64,000 nt of DNA from Candidatus Galacturonatibacter soehngenii (GTDB lineage: Bacteria > Bacillota > Clostridia > Lachnospirales > Lachnospiraceae), in NCBI RefSeq assembly GCF_008830185.1, contig NZ_WAGX01000008.1:186001-250000 (forward strand), in the 5' to 3' direction. Position numbers and translations under genes: made by a program. Positions 43,668 through 51,861 of the stretch are shown here, one piece after another. The notes beneath the pieces are model-generated. The model saw nothing but the letters and a program-made list of their open reading frames with translations. It was not told the origin of the DNA and made no database searches. How positions within the stretch are numbered: position 1 is the first letter of the stretch; every line of letters begins with the position of its first letter.

Positions 43668-44765
43668 ATGACTAAATTACAAACAACAAAAAGAATTATC
43701 TGGATTGATGTTGCAAAAGCAATTGGGATTTTGCTTGTATTAGTAAATCATGTGATGCTTGATCTTGGGCTTGTAACTTTTTTGGGTGGCATGTTTTATA
43801 TGCCTGTATTCTTCGTGCTCTCTGGCTATACATTTAAGGAGAGTACAAAGGAATCACTCGCTGCTTTTATAAAAAATAAAGCAAAGCGTCTACTTATTCC
43901 TTATCTATGTTTTCAGCTTTTTCTTGCAGGTGCTTATTCCATTAAAAATATAGTAGAACATCAACCATTTATAAAAGCAATTTTTCCAGTGATTGGAGCA
44001 TTTTATTCAAGAAATGCTCTTTATGCATCTGAAAAGGATGTTTTGGTGAAGGTTCCTGCCAATAATATAAATTTAATGTCTTCCTTAAATGCTCCTTTAT
44101 GGTTTTTAACAGGACTATTTACAAGCCTTGTTATATATAAGATCATTTTGAAAGTAGCGGATAAAAATAAAAAGAAGGAAGTTTGCTATCTTGCAATTAG
44201 TGTTTTGATTGGTGTTATTTTCAAATATTTTTGTCCAATTTTATTGCCTTGGAGTATTGATACCGCTTTTATCAGTGTGGCTTTTTTGCATGTTGGACGG
44301 TTATTGGATAGAGAGCAGTTATTTGAACGTTTGTGTAAAAAGCCAATCAATATTTGTATGATTGTATTGGTATTTACACTTTCTTCCTTTTTAAATGGAA
44401 GTGTTAATATGTCGATTCGAGAATTCGGGAAGTCAGTATTGCTTTATTTGCTAGTAGGTAGTCTTGGAACAATGAGTGTTATGTTTCTTTCAAAGTGGAT
44501 AGAGAAGAATTTAAAAAATGTTGCGGTCGTGCTTGAATATATTGGAAGACATACGATTGGAATATTGGCACTACACTTAATTGTATTCGAAATAATTAGC
44601 ATATTGGCTACACGGTTTGGGGTGGCAGGTACAATAGGAGAAAAGCTTGTCAAAATATTCCTGGCTATTGTAATATTAGTACCAATAGATTGGGCAATAG
44701 AGAAATATTTACCTTTTGTATATGGGAAAAGAGGAGAAGTAAATGAAAAAAGATATGTTAACTAA
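43668..44765 (+). CDS. Acyltransferase family 3, second member
   Basis: A 365-residue AT3 protein with ~10 TM segments. The start is the family motif RIIWIDVAKAIGILLVLVNH and continues with MPVFFVLSGYTFKES. It is more like WecH/YkrP-type AT3 enzymes than the upstream one. GAGGATAGG is the ribosome site. The last 23 nt overlap the start of the next gene, so translation is coupled. The acyl group (commonly acetyl or succinyl) is not deducible. Confidence 0.87.
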   Translation: MTKLQTTKRIIWIDVAKAIGILLVLVNHVMLDLGLVTFLGGMFYMPVFFVLSGYTFKESTKESLAAFIKNKAKRLLIPYLCFQLFLAGAYSIKNIVEHQPFIKAIFPVIGAFYSRNALYASEKDVLVKVPANNINLMSSLNAPLWFLTGLFTSLVIYKIILKVADKNKKKEVCYLAISVLIGVIFKYFCPILLPWSIDTAFISVAFLHVGRLLDREQLFERLCKKPINICMIVLVFTLSSFLNGSVNMSIREFGKSVLLYLLVGSLGTMSVMFLSKWIEKNLKNVAVVLEYIGRHTIGILALHLIVFEIISILATRFGVAGTIGEKLVKIFLAIVILVPIDWAIEKYLPFVYGKRGEVNEKRYVN

Positions 44766-46554
44766 AGGAGAAAAGATAGTTACGTATGCGTTGTTTGTCA
44801 TACTGATAATTTGGTTTCTTCCATATATAAACAAAGGAATTGATGTGCAGGATACTTGCTCTTATCTTACAAAATATCGTTATTTGTTTGATAAGAGTGT
44901 GAAAGTGAATGAGTTATTTTACTTATTTGGAGAAGTAGTAGGTGGAATTATATTTCATATTATGCCTGGTTATCAAGTACTTGCATTAAACATTGCAAGT
45001 TGGCTATGTTATACTGCTACCGCAATATTAATTTATCTTTTCTTAAAAGATTATATGCCTCGTATCCCCCTATTGGCGTGTGTATTAGTTGGTAGTTTTT
45101 TTGGAATCACTTGGGTTCATTGTTTAAACTGGAATGCGATTAGTATGTTATTGCAAACAATTGGAATTATGGTTTTAATAAAAGCACTAAGGATAGATAG
45201 TAATAAGTTGATTGTAGTAACGGGAATCCTTTTTGCAGTTAACACTTTTGTAAGGCTTCCAAACATATTGCAATTAGGGCTAGTTGTGGTTGTTTTTTGG
45301 CACTATTCTTTTACGGAACTTCATAAAAAGCAAACGCTCTTGCTTTGCGTAAAAAAAGCAATATCAAAATGTTTATGGATGGTTCTTGGTGGAGCAATTG
45401 GTGGAGTTTTTAGTATTTTACTTTCGATTGGGATTTTAGGATTTGACAAATTTATTGATGATATTTTAATGCTTACTGCAGTAGGTGGTGGTGATGATTC
45501 TTCCCATGGATTAGTCCGAATTATTTCACTATTTTATAGAGGTATGTTACGAGGTGCAGGAAACTGGTTAAAGATTGGAAGTGTTTTATTGCTTTTGGCT
45601 GTCGTTGCTATCATAATAGATAATAGCGTATTCGTAAAAATGAAAGCAATACTAAAATTTCGAATTATATGTGTTTTGGGTGCTATAATCACCTGTATTC
45701 TTGCCTTTTTTATGGGAATCAATGCAGACTACCTGGATGCACATGTATTTGTTGCATTTGGGGCAATTGCAATTGGAAGTATTGGAGCACTTTACTATGT
45801 AAAAAAAGACATCATTTTTAGTGATATGTGTCTTTCAACAGTCATTGTTGAGGGAATACTTACCATAGGAACGGATACTGGTGTTGCGTATTATAGAGTT
45901 TACATGGGATTGCCACTAGCATTTACGGTATGTATTTTGATTCGTTTTGCAAAAGAGCTAGTAAGTCGTGATAATAAGGAATATAAAACATTATCAGAGC
46001 TTAAAAAATTTCAGAAGAAAAAGAAGTGGCTGGTACCTTGTGCTATTTTGCTTCTCATCTTGAGCGCTTCTTTTAGTGTGGTGTATCCTCTTTCGGCAGG
46101 TTACCACTATGCGACAACTTTTGTTTACCATGATAGTGATAATGAGTTTTTGGTGCAAGGAATAAAAGCAAAAGAATTTGCAGGTATTAAGACTTCAGTT
46201 GAAAGGGCAGAATTAATCGATCGATTGCAAGAACTTTTATTACCTTATGAAGAATATGAGTTGTTACAACTTGGAAGCTTTAATATAGGATGTGTCATTA
46301 CGGACATGAAGCCTTTTTTTGATAGTTCTTGGCCGGACTTAGAATATTTAACAATGGATCGCTTTCATACTCAGCTAGAACAAGGAATAAAAGAGGGGGA
46401 TTTACCAGTTATTGTTTTAGGAGATATGAAGGGTGATAAAAGTGGATTTTGGAATAAAGAAAAATATCAGATAGCAGTTTCTCTTGGAGAAAGTGAGCTT
46501 TATCAAAAGTTATATGAAGATCAATGGTATGTAATTTATGTACCAAATAGATAA
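44743..46554 (+). CDS. Unrecognised polytopic membrane protein of the glycan cluster
   Basis: A 603-residue protein with about 12 TM segments and a ~130-residue soluble C-terminal part (GFNIGCVITDMKPF region onward). Early sequence DVQDTCSYLTKYRYLF places an Asp in the first loop, where GT-C enzymes have their catalytic acid. No family is recognised with certainty; it could be a GT-C transferase or a polymerase/ligase-like component. GAGGAGAAG precedes its ATG inside the upstream AT3 gene. It is the last gene of the glycan operon. Confidence 0.75.
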   Translation: MKKDMLTKGEKIVTYALFVILIIWFLPYINKGIDVQDTCSYLTKYRYLFDKSVKVNELFYLFGEVVGGIIFHIMPGYQVLALNIASWLCYTATAILIYLFLKDYMPRIPLLACVLVGSFFGITWVHCLNWNAISMLLQTIGIMVLIKALRIDSNKLIVVTGILFAVNTFVRLPNILQLGLVVVVFWHYSFTELHKKQTLLLCVKKAISKCLWMVLGGAIGGVFSILLSIGILGFDKFIDDILMLTAVGGGDDSSHGLVRIISLFYRGMLRGAGNWLKIGSVLLLLAVVAIIIDNSVFVKMKAILKFRIICVLGAIITCILAFFMGINADYLDAHVFVAFGAIAIGSIGALYYVKKDIIFSDMCLSTVIVEGILTIGTDTGVAYYRVYMGLPLAFTVCILIRFAKELVSRDNKEYKTLSELKKFQKKKKWLVPCAILLLILSASFSVVYPLSAGYHYATTFVYHDSDNEFLVQGIKAKEFAGIKTSVERAELIDRLQELLLPYEEYELLQLGSFNIGCVITDMKPFFDSSWPDLEYLTMDRFHTQLEQGIKEGDLPVIVLGDMKGDKSGFWNKEKYQIAVSLGESELYQKLYEDQWYVIYVPNR

Positions 46555-46579
46555 AGAATAAAAGAGAATGACTTATTTA

Positions 46580-46609
46580 TTACAGTAATGGCGATTTTGC
46601 TGTTATAAT
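46580..46609 (+). promoter_or_regulatory. ridA promoter
   Basis: TTACAG (46580-46585), 18-bp spacer and TATAAT (46604-46609) with an upstream TGT (extended -10), 30 nt before the ridA ATG. Confidence 0.5.
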
Positions 46610-46638
46610 AGAAAAAAAGATGAAAGGAATGATTCAAA

Positions 46639-47013
46639 ATGAAAAAAGCAATCAGTACAGACAAGGCACCAGCAGCAATTGGCCCATATTCACAGGCGAT
46701 TGAAGTAAACGGACTGGTATATACATCAGGGGTAATTCCTGTTAATCCAGAAACGGGAGAGATTCCAGAAGGGGTAGAAGCTCAAGCAACACAAGTATTT
46801 GTTAACTTAGTAAATTTATTACAAGCGAGTGGAACTAGCATGGAGAATGTAGTAAAAACCACTGTTTTTATTAAAGATATGAATGACTTTGCAAAAATCA
46901 ATGAAGTATATGCTAAGTACTTTACAGGAGTATATCCAGCAAGATCTTGCGTTGAAGTTGCGAGACTACCAAAAGATGTTTTGTTAGAAGTAGAGTCAAT
47001 TGCAACGAAATAG
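46639..47013 (+). CDS. ridA: RidA family enamine/imine deaminase
   Basis: A 124-residue protein of the RidA/YjgF family, which hydrolyses reactive 2-aminoacrylate-type imines formed by PLP enzymes. It has the typical start (STDKAPAAIGPYSQAIEVNG), the middle GTSMENVVKTTVFIKDM and the catalytic-Arg region YPARSCVEVARLP (Arg near 103) plus the terminal EVESIA. The length is normal and all key positions are present. GAAAGGAATG precedes the ATG. A single-gene unit with its own promoter. Confidence 0.93.
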   Translation: MKKAISTDKAPAAIGPYSQAIEVNGLVYTSGVIPVNPETGEIPEGVEAQATQVFVNLVNLLQASGTSMENVVKTTVFIKDMNDFAKINEVYAKYFTGVYPARSCVEVARLPKDVLLEVESIATK

Positions 47014-47046
47014 TAATTAATTTCAGCAAATATTCATAAATTAATC

Positions 47047-47075
47047 TTTTCATAAATCGTTATTTGAGGTATAAT
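47047..47075 (+). promoter_or_regulatory. Promoter of the 77-aa protein gene
   Basis: TTTTCA (47047-47052), 17-bp spacer and TATAAT (47070-47075), 57 nt before the ATG. The leader contains a hairpin (TCTGCT/AGCAGA, 47101-47119) ending just before the ribosome site AAAGGAG. Confidence 0.5.
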
Positions 47076-47132
47076 AACACTAGGAAGAAGTCCTAATACA
47101 TCTGCTTATCATTAGCAGAAAGGAGAGAATTT

Positions 47133-47366
47133 ATGAAGGTTCAAAATATTAAAGATGTAGACAAATTTTTTAAAGTTATTGACAGTTGTGCAGGTCGAGT
47201 TGAACTTGTAACGGGTGAAGGTGACAGATTGAACTTAAAATCAAAGCTTTCTCAATATGTTTCTATGGCAAATATTTTTTCGGATGGTGAAATTGCGGAA
47301 CTTGAAATTATTGCATATGAAAAAGAAGATATTGATAAGCTTGTATCCTTCATGATTAATGGTTAG
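47133..47366 (+). CDS. Small conserved-looking protein, function unknown
   Basis: A 77-residue soluble protein (starts MKVQNIKDVDKFFKVIDSCA, contains VELVTGEGDRLNLKSKLSQY). It mixes helix and strand with no membrane segment, zinc motif or signal peptide, and slightly acidic composition. GAAAGGAGAGAA is a good ribosome site and a terminator follows immediately, so it is a monocistronic gene with good translation signals. I do not recognise the family. The pattern of a polarity of charges suggests a small regulatory or binding protein, but no function is proposed. Confidence 0.75.
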   Translation: MKVQNIKDVDKFFKVIDSCAGRVELVTGEGDRLNLKSKLSQYVSMANIFSDGEIAELEIIAYEKEDIDKLVSFMING

Positions 47367-47380
47367 ATTCAATTAATGTT

Positions 47381-47409
47381 GGGAAGTTCAATTTGAACTT
47401 CCCTTTTTA
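47381..47409 (+). terminator. Rho-independent terminator
   Basis: A perfect 10-bp stem GGGAAGTTCA-ATT-TGAACTTCCC (47381-47403) followed by TTTTT. Confidence 0.9.
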
Positions 47410-47512
47410 TATAATAGGAAGATCTATAGAAGTTCCCTGTTATACAAAACCCTTCTAAGAAAAAAGAAAACGGACTTGTCGTTTATTAAATAGAAAAAAA
47501 GAGGATTTGTAA

Positions 47513-48532
47513 ATGAGACAAACATTAAAAGCAGATATATTATTTCTTATTATGGTCTTTGCCCATATAGGTATCGTATTGTGCTTTTCTATATTAGACA
47601 TAATAGGAATCAAAGTTGATTTATCGATGAATCAAAGATTATTACTTAGTCAGTTGCTGATTATAATACCAGCAATTATTTATTTAATTCTTACCAAAAC
47701 CAATCCAATAAAATTAATTCGTTGGAAAAAAATTGATTTACCGACTATTTTTATGGTGATACTAATGACCTTTTTGACCATGCCACTTGTTACATTTATC
47801 AATGCCATGTCCATGCTATTTTCACAAAACAATGTTATGGCTTTAGGGGAAAAAATGATGTCGAACCCTTTGGCACTAAATTTGTTGCTAATGGCTGTTA
47901 TTCCAGCTATTAGTGAAGAACTCGTATTTCGTGGAGTGTTGTTTCATACGTATCGTAAAGATAGTGTATTATACGGAGTGATGATTAGTGGTGTTGTATT
48001 TGGTCTTATGCATCTTAATTTTAATCAGTTTTCCTATGCATTTGTTCTTGGGATTATTTTTGCCTTGATTATTGAAGCGACAGGAAGCATTTATGCTACG
48101 ATAATTGCTCATTTTATCATAAATGGCAATAGTGTTGTTGGAATGGCTATTTCTAATAAGATGTTAAATGTATTAGGGCAAAGCACTCAAGATATGCAAA
48201 CTCAGATCACTCCTGAGTACTTAATGATGATAGCGGGTCTATATGGTATTATTGCAATCGGAACAACAGCTTTGGCCATTGGTGTATATATCTGGATTGC
48301 AAAACATTGTAAACGAGAGAATCACCTAAGAGCAGTTTTTAAGATTCGTAAAGGAGCAGATAAATTTTCGCTCAAACGAGCGATTAGTATACCATTAATT
48401 ATAAGTATTGTTGTATGTTTGTCTTATATGGTTTTTACAGAGGTAATTACATCAAACACAAAAAAACAAAACAATACACAGTACGATATTGATGATCCTA
48501 CGATAGACAATACAATAGATATTGAGTTATAA
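47513..48532 (+). CDS. CPBP-family intramembrane metalloprotease (CAAX-like)
   Basis: A 339-residue protein with ~8 TM segments. The catalytic motif EELVFRG is at ~135-141, with the two metal-binding helices FGLMHLNFNQ and IIAHFIINGN (His near 167 and 203), matching the Abi/Rce1-type protease core. The C-terminal ~40 residues are soluble, Asn/Thr/Asp-rich. Such proteins process prenylated peptides or bacteriocin precursors, or protect against self-made peptides; no such peptide gene is next to it. The AAGAGGATT site precedes the ATG. A bidirectional terminator follows. Confidence 0.88.
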   Translation: MRQTLKADILFLIMVFAHIGIVLCFSILDIIGIKVDLSMNQRLLLSQLLIIIPAIIYLILTKTNPIKLIRWKKIDLPTIFMVILMTFLTMPLVTFINAMSMLFSQNNVMALGEKMMSNPLALNLLLMAVIPAISEELVFRGVLFHTYRKDSVLYGVMISGVVFGLMHLNFNQFSYAFVLGIIFALIIEATGSIYATIIAHFIINGNSVVGMAISNKMLNVLGQSTQDMQTQITPEYLMMIAGLYGIIAIGTTALAIGVYIWIAKHCKRENHLRAVFKIRKGADKFSLKRAISIPLIISIVVCLSYMVFTEVITSNTKKQNNTQYDIDDPTIDNTIDIEL

Positions 48533-48547
48533 ATAGCTGGAATTCAA

Positions 48548-48588
48548 AAAATGTTACAGAGACCGCATGTGGCTCTGTAACATTTTGG
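48548..48588. terminator. Bidirectional terminator between convergent genes
   Basis: A 14-bp stem AAAATGTTACAGAG (48548-48561) / CTCTGTAACATTTT (48573-48586). It has T/A tracts on both sides and serves the CPBP gene and the - strand motility gene. Confidence 0.75.
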
Positions 48589-48780
48589 TTAAAGTGAAAT
48601 ATCAATATTAGCACCAATTCCATATTCAGCTAATGAAGCGCCAGAAGTGGAGTCAATCATATCAGTTATATTATCAGCCATAGTTTCTGTCAAATCAAGC
48701 GACTTGCCAAGCATTGCAACAGAGACTTGATTCATAAGCTTGTTTTGATTTAGTGCAATTGATAATGAAGGAATATCCAT
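48589..48780 (-). CDS. YjfB-like putative motility protein
   Basis: A 63-residue protein starting MDIPSLSIALNQNKLMNQVS, then VAMLGKSLDLTE, which matches the short YjfB/putative-motility family (PF14070): a short helical protein, sometimes in chemotaxis or flagellar regulons. I chose the ATG at 48780 with GGAGG 8 nt upstream on the - strand. It is a lone - strand gene flanked by a promoter at 48802-48830 and a shared terminator. No flagellar genes are nearby. The role is only inferred from family. Confidence 0.8.
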   Translation of the reverse strand: MDIPSLSIALNQNKLMNQVSVAMLGKSLDLTETMADNITDMIDSTSGASLAEYGIGANIDISL

Positions 48781-48801
48781 TTGAAACACCTCCTTTTGTT
48801 A

Positions 48802-48830
48802 ACTATACAACAATAAAAAAGGAAAATCAA
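48802..48830 (-). promoter_or_regulatory. Promoter of the YjfB-like gene
   Basis: On the - strand, TTGATT (48830-48825), 17-bp spacer and TATAGT (48807-48802). A housekeeping-type promoter; no flagellar sigma-D element was seen. Confidence 0.65.
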
Positions 48831-48882
48831 CAAAATTAGTTTTTAGCTTAATTAGCAATTTTAGGTTCGGTGTAATTATGAA

Positions 48883-48911
48883 TTGAAAAATATTACCAAG
48901 TTTGATATACT
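48883..48911 (+). promoter_or_regulatory. Promoter of the WecG/TagA-yitT pair
   Basis: TTGAAA (48883-48888), 17-bp spacer, TATACT (48906-48911) with an upstream TGA. It implies a leader of ~90 nt. Confidence 0.7.
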
Positions 48912-49007
48912 AGATTGAATTGAATTAGTGAATTCTTATAAAATAAACATAATTAGTACTAATGTCGTAAAACAAATGTTAATCATTAGAACTGATAAGG
49001 TGAAGGT

Positions 49008-49679
49008 ATGGAGAATAAAATAAATATACTTGGCGTCATAATTGACAATTATTTGACTGCAGAAAGTAAAAGCTTAATTGATGAATATTTGGATAATGAT
49101 TGTATGAATACTATAAGTATGATACAAATTCCAACACTGTTACATGCTGTAGATGATGAGGAATTTCAAGAAGCGATTAGGCAGATAGATCTGACAGTAG
49201 CAGGTGATGAAGCAATTCTTGAGGCGGCGGGGTTACAAGATGAACGAAAACTTAAAGAAGCCTCTGACGGAGAATTTCTTATTCAGTTTTTTAAAAAGGT
49301 TATAGAAAAAGAGAAGACAATTTACGTTCTTGGAGAAAAAGAACAAGACGTGGATAAGTACATGAAGATGATTACCAAAAGGCATATTGGATTAAATATT
49401 GCTGGTAAGTATGCGATTAATAGCTATGATGAGGACTGGGATTCGATTGTAAATGAAATTAACAGTGTTGCTCCTGATGTGATTTTGTCCATATTATCTT
49501 CGCCTTTTCAAGAAAATTTTATAATCGCAAATAAGAATAAGATTAGTGCTAGTGTGTGGCTAGGTTTAGGAGATGATTTTCAATTGGGTGATCTTAACTT
49601 AAAAAACAACTGGCTAACTAAATTAATTGAGAAAAAACTTCTGATTAGCAAAATTAAAAAATATGAAAATGGTGATTAA
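49008..49679 (+). CDS. WecG/TagA/CpsF-family glycosyltransferase
   Basis: A 223-residue GT26-family enzyme. Characteristic: early Ile-rich start (NKINILGVIIDNYL), QIPTLLHAVDDEEFQEAI where relatives have an N-acetyl-sugar-binding helix, LTVAGDEAIL where a typical enzyme reads D-G-x-G, YVLGEKEQDVDKYMKMI and PDVILSILSSPFQENFI (G-x-P-x-Q-E in typical enzymes). Key patches drift from the consensus (for example SSPFQE for GxPxQE), so the substrate may differ or the enzyme be impaired. TagA adds ManNAc to lipid-linked GlcNAc in teichoic-acid synthesis. It is 2 nt upstream of a YitT gene, an unusual partner. Confidence 0.8.
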   Translation: MENKINILGVIIDNYLTAESKSLIDEYLDNDCMNTISMIQIPTLLHAVDDEEFQEAIRQIDLTVAGDEAILEAAGLQDERKLKEASDGEFLIQFFKKVIEKEKTIYVLGEKEQDVDKYMKMITKRHIGLNIAGKYAINSYDEDWDSIVNEINSVAPDVILSILSSPFQENFIIANKNKISASVWLGLGDDFQLGDLNLKNNWLTKLIEKKLLISKIKKYENGD

Positions 49680-49681
49680 AC

Positions 49682-50539
49682 ATGGAAATACCAGGTAACA
49701 GACCGGTTTATATGGATTATTTATTCATGACGTTAGGCACATGCTTGATGGCACTTGCAATAAATTCAATTTATGACCCGATTACAATGGTTACTGGAGG
49801 CTTTACAGGAATTGCAATCATTTTAAAAGCTTTAGTTGATATACCGTTATGGCTTACTAATATTATCTTAAATGTTCCTGTCTTTTTAATTGGAATTAAG
49901 GTAAAAGGGTTTCGATTTATTGCCAGAACTCTTTATTCTACTGTGCTATTATCGTTCTGGCTTTATGTATTGCCACGAATTAATATTCTGACAGATGATT
50001 ATATCTTAGCTGCAATTTTTGGTGGTGTTATTAGTGGTGTTGGAATTGGCTTAGTATTTTTAGCCAGAGCGACTACAGGTGGAACCGATATGGTAGCAGC
50101 ATTTATCCAACATTATTTAAAACACTATACCATAGCTCAAATACTGCAAGTAATTGATGCAGCTATTGTACTCGCAGGTGCTTATATCTTTGGATTAAAC
50201 AAAGCCTTATACGCCATTATTTCAATAGTAGTGGTATCGCAGGTTACGGATGGGATTTTGGAGGGGCTAAAATTCTCAAAACTAGCTTATATCATAACAG
50301 ACTATCACGATGAAGTTGCAAAGGAAATCATGACCTCACTTGGTAGAGGGGCAACAGGGTTGAATGCAACTGGAATGTATTCTTCTACAGAAAAGAAAGT
50401 TTTACTATGTGTTGTCTCAAAAAAAGAAATTGTACAGGTAAAAGAAATCGTCACTCGGATTGATTCACGAGCATTTGTCATTGTTAGTGATGCCAGAGAA
50501 GTGCTGGGCGAAGGGTTTATAGAATTTAAATTGAACTGA
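49682..50539 (+). CDS. YitT family membrane protein (DUF161/DUF2179)
   Basis: A 285-residue protein. Five to six N-terminal TM segments (~12-190) carry the repeated G-G-x-x-G patch (TGGFTGIAIILKAL, GGVISGVGIGLVFLARATTGGTDMVA). The C-terminal cytoplasmic DUF2179 domain starts near 205 (YIITDYHDEVAKEIM, GRGATGLNATGMYSS) and ends with EIVTRIDSRAFVIVSDAREVLGEGF. YitT proteins are widespread in Firmicutes; the function is not settled. It is 2 nt after the TagA-like gene and shares its promoter. Confidence 0.9.
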   Translation: MEIPGNRPVYMDYLFMTLGTCLMALAINSIYDPITMVTGGFTGIAIILKALVDIPLWLTNIILNVPVFLIGIKVKGFRFIARTLYSTVLLSFWLYVLPRINILTDDYILAAIFGGVISGVGIGLVFLARATTGGTDMVAAFIQHYLKHYTIAQILQVIDAAIVLAGAYIFGLNKALYAIISIVVVSQVTDGILEGLKFSKLAYIITDYHDEVAKEIMTSLGRGATGLNATGMYSSTEKKVLLCVVSKKEIVQVKEIVTRIDSRAFVIVSDAREVLGEGFIEFKLN

Positions 50540-50600
50540 TAAGTGCGACATAATGCACGGTTGTGAACTATGTATAGCTGAAAAAATCAAGTTTCTGACA

Positions 50601-50651
50601 AAAATAAAGAGAAAATGCATAAAAGCCACGTATTTCCTCTTTATTTTTTTG
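50601..50651 (+). terminator. Terminator after the YitT gene
   Basis: AAAATAAAGAG (50601-50611) pairs with CTCTTTATTTT (50637-50647) with further partial pairing inside, and T-run to 50650. Confidence 0.6.
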
Positions 50652-50711
50652 CACTTTTGCATTAAAATATAGGATAGGATATTTTGTAACGAAAAACATC
50701 AAAATTTTTTG

Positions 50712-50740
50712 TTGTGAATGTTGTATATTAAAATTATACC
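50712..50740 (+). promoter_or_regulatory. Candidate promoter of the PucR-type regulator/ftsEX run
   Basis: TTGTGA (50712-50717), 17-bp spacer and TATACC (50735-50740), 22 nt before the ATG. The match is moderate. Confidence 0.4.
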
Positions 50741-50762
50741 AATGTTAAAGGAGTAGAGTGTA

Positions 50763-51848
50763 ATGATATCAAATCAAATACTTCAAAACACAATTGAAGG
50801 GCTAAAAGGAATTACAAGAGTAGATTTATGTATAATGGACACGGATGGGAATGTACTAGCTACAACCTTTCATGAGGCGGAGGCATACGAGGATGTTGTA
50901 ATGTCTTTTGCGGATTCACCTGCTGACAGTCAAGTGATGCAAGGATATCAGTTTTTTAAAGTATTTGATGAGCATCAGCTAGAGTATATTTTGCTTGCAA
51001 ATGGTGGAAGTGAAGATGTCTATATGGTTGGGAAAATTGCAGCGTTCCAGATACAGAATTTGCTAATTGCCTACAAAGAGCGTTTTGACAAAGACAATTT
51101 TATTAAGAATTTATTATTAGACAACCTGTTACTTGTAGATATATATAACAGGTCAAAGAAACTGCATATTGATACGGATGTAAAACGAGTTGTATTTATC
51201 ATTGAGTTAAACAGCGAAAAAGAGATCAATGGACTAGAGATTGTTCGCGGACTCTTTGGTGGAAAGACAAAAGATTTTATTACAGCAGTTGATGAAAAGA
51301 GTGTCATTGTTGTAAAAGAGGTAGGGCAAAACGAAGGATATGACGATATGGATAAAACGGCCAAAAGCATATTGGATTTATTCCATGCCAATGGCAGCAA
51401 AGTTCATATTGCTTATGGAACCATTGTAAATGAGATTAAAGAAGTATCTAGATCCTATAAGGAAGCAAAGATGGCACTTGATGTAGGAAGGATATTCTTT
51501 AGTGAGAGAGATATTATAGCCTATAGTACACTTGGAATAGGAAGATTAATATATCAACTACCAATTCCACTTTGCAAAATGTTTATAAAAGAAATCTTTG
51601 ATGGAAAATCACCAGATGATTTTGATGAAGAGACATTAACTACCATATATAAATTTTTTGAAAATAGCTTAAATGTTTCAGAAACATCAAGACAGCTCTA
51701 TATTCATAGAAATACATTAGTATATCGATTGGATAAATTACAAAAAAGTACAGGCCTTGACTTAAGAGTTTTTGAAGATGCAATAACCTTTAAGATTGCA
51801 CTTATGGTCGTGAAGTATATGAAGTACATGGAGACTTTGGATTATTAA
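50763..51848 (+). CDS. PucR/CdaR-type helix-turn-helix regulator
   Basis: A 361-residue regulator. The N-terminal sensory part (~1-120, possibly a GAF/PAS-like fold, ILQNTIEGLKGITRVDLCIMD) is followed by a GGDEF-like central segment of the CdaR family (VHIAYGTIVNEIKEVSRSYKEA). The C-terminal PucR HTH is clear: FFENSLNVSETSRQLYIHRN, then TLVYRLDKLQKSTGLDLR. Known members sense sugar diacids or nucleobases; this signal is unknown. It sits 13 nt before ftsE in the same direction, so it could control or be co-transcribed with the division genes. AAGGAGTAG precedes the ATG. Confidence 0.87.
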   Translation: MISNQILQNTIEGLKGITRVDLCIMDTDGNVLATTFHEAEAYEDVVMSFADSPADSQVMQGYQFFKVFDEHQLEYILLANGGSEDVYMVGKIAAFQIQNLLIAYKERFDKDNFIKNLLLDNLLLVDIYNRSKKLHIDTDVKRVVFIIELNSEKEINGLEIVRGLFGGKTKDFITAVDEKSVIVVKEVGQNEGYDDMDKTAKSILDLFHANGSKVHIAYGTIVNEIKEVSRSYKEAKMALDVGRIFFSERDIIAYSTLGIGRLIYQLPIPLCKMFIKEIFDGKSPDDFDEETLTTIYKFFENSLNVSETSRQLYIHRNTLVYRLDKLQKSTGLDLRVFEDAITFKIALMVVKYMKYMETLDY

Positions 51849-51861
51849 TTAAGGAGTAAAA

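Noticed and set aside
47513-48532. CPBP protease as part of a bacteriocin system
   Set aside because: No precursor peptide, ABC exporter or modification gene lies nearby.
51071-51400. 109-codon - strand frame inside the PucR-type gene
   Set aside because: Antisense shadow of a clear regulator, Ser/Phe/Leu-rich.
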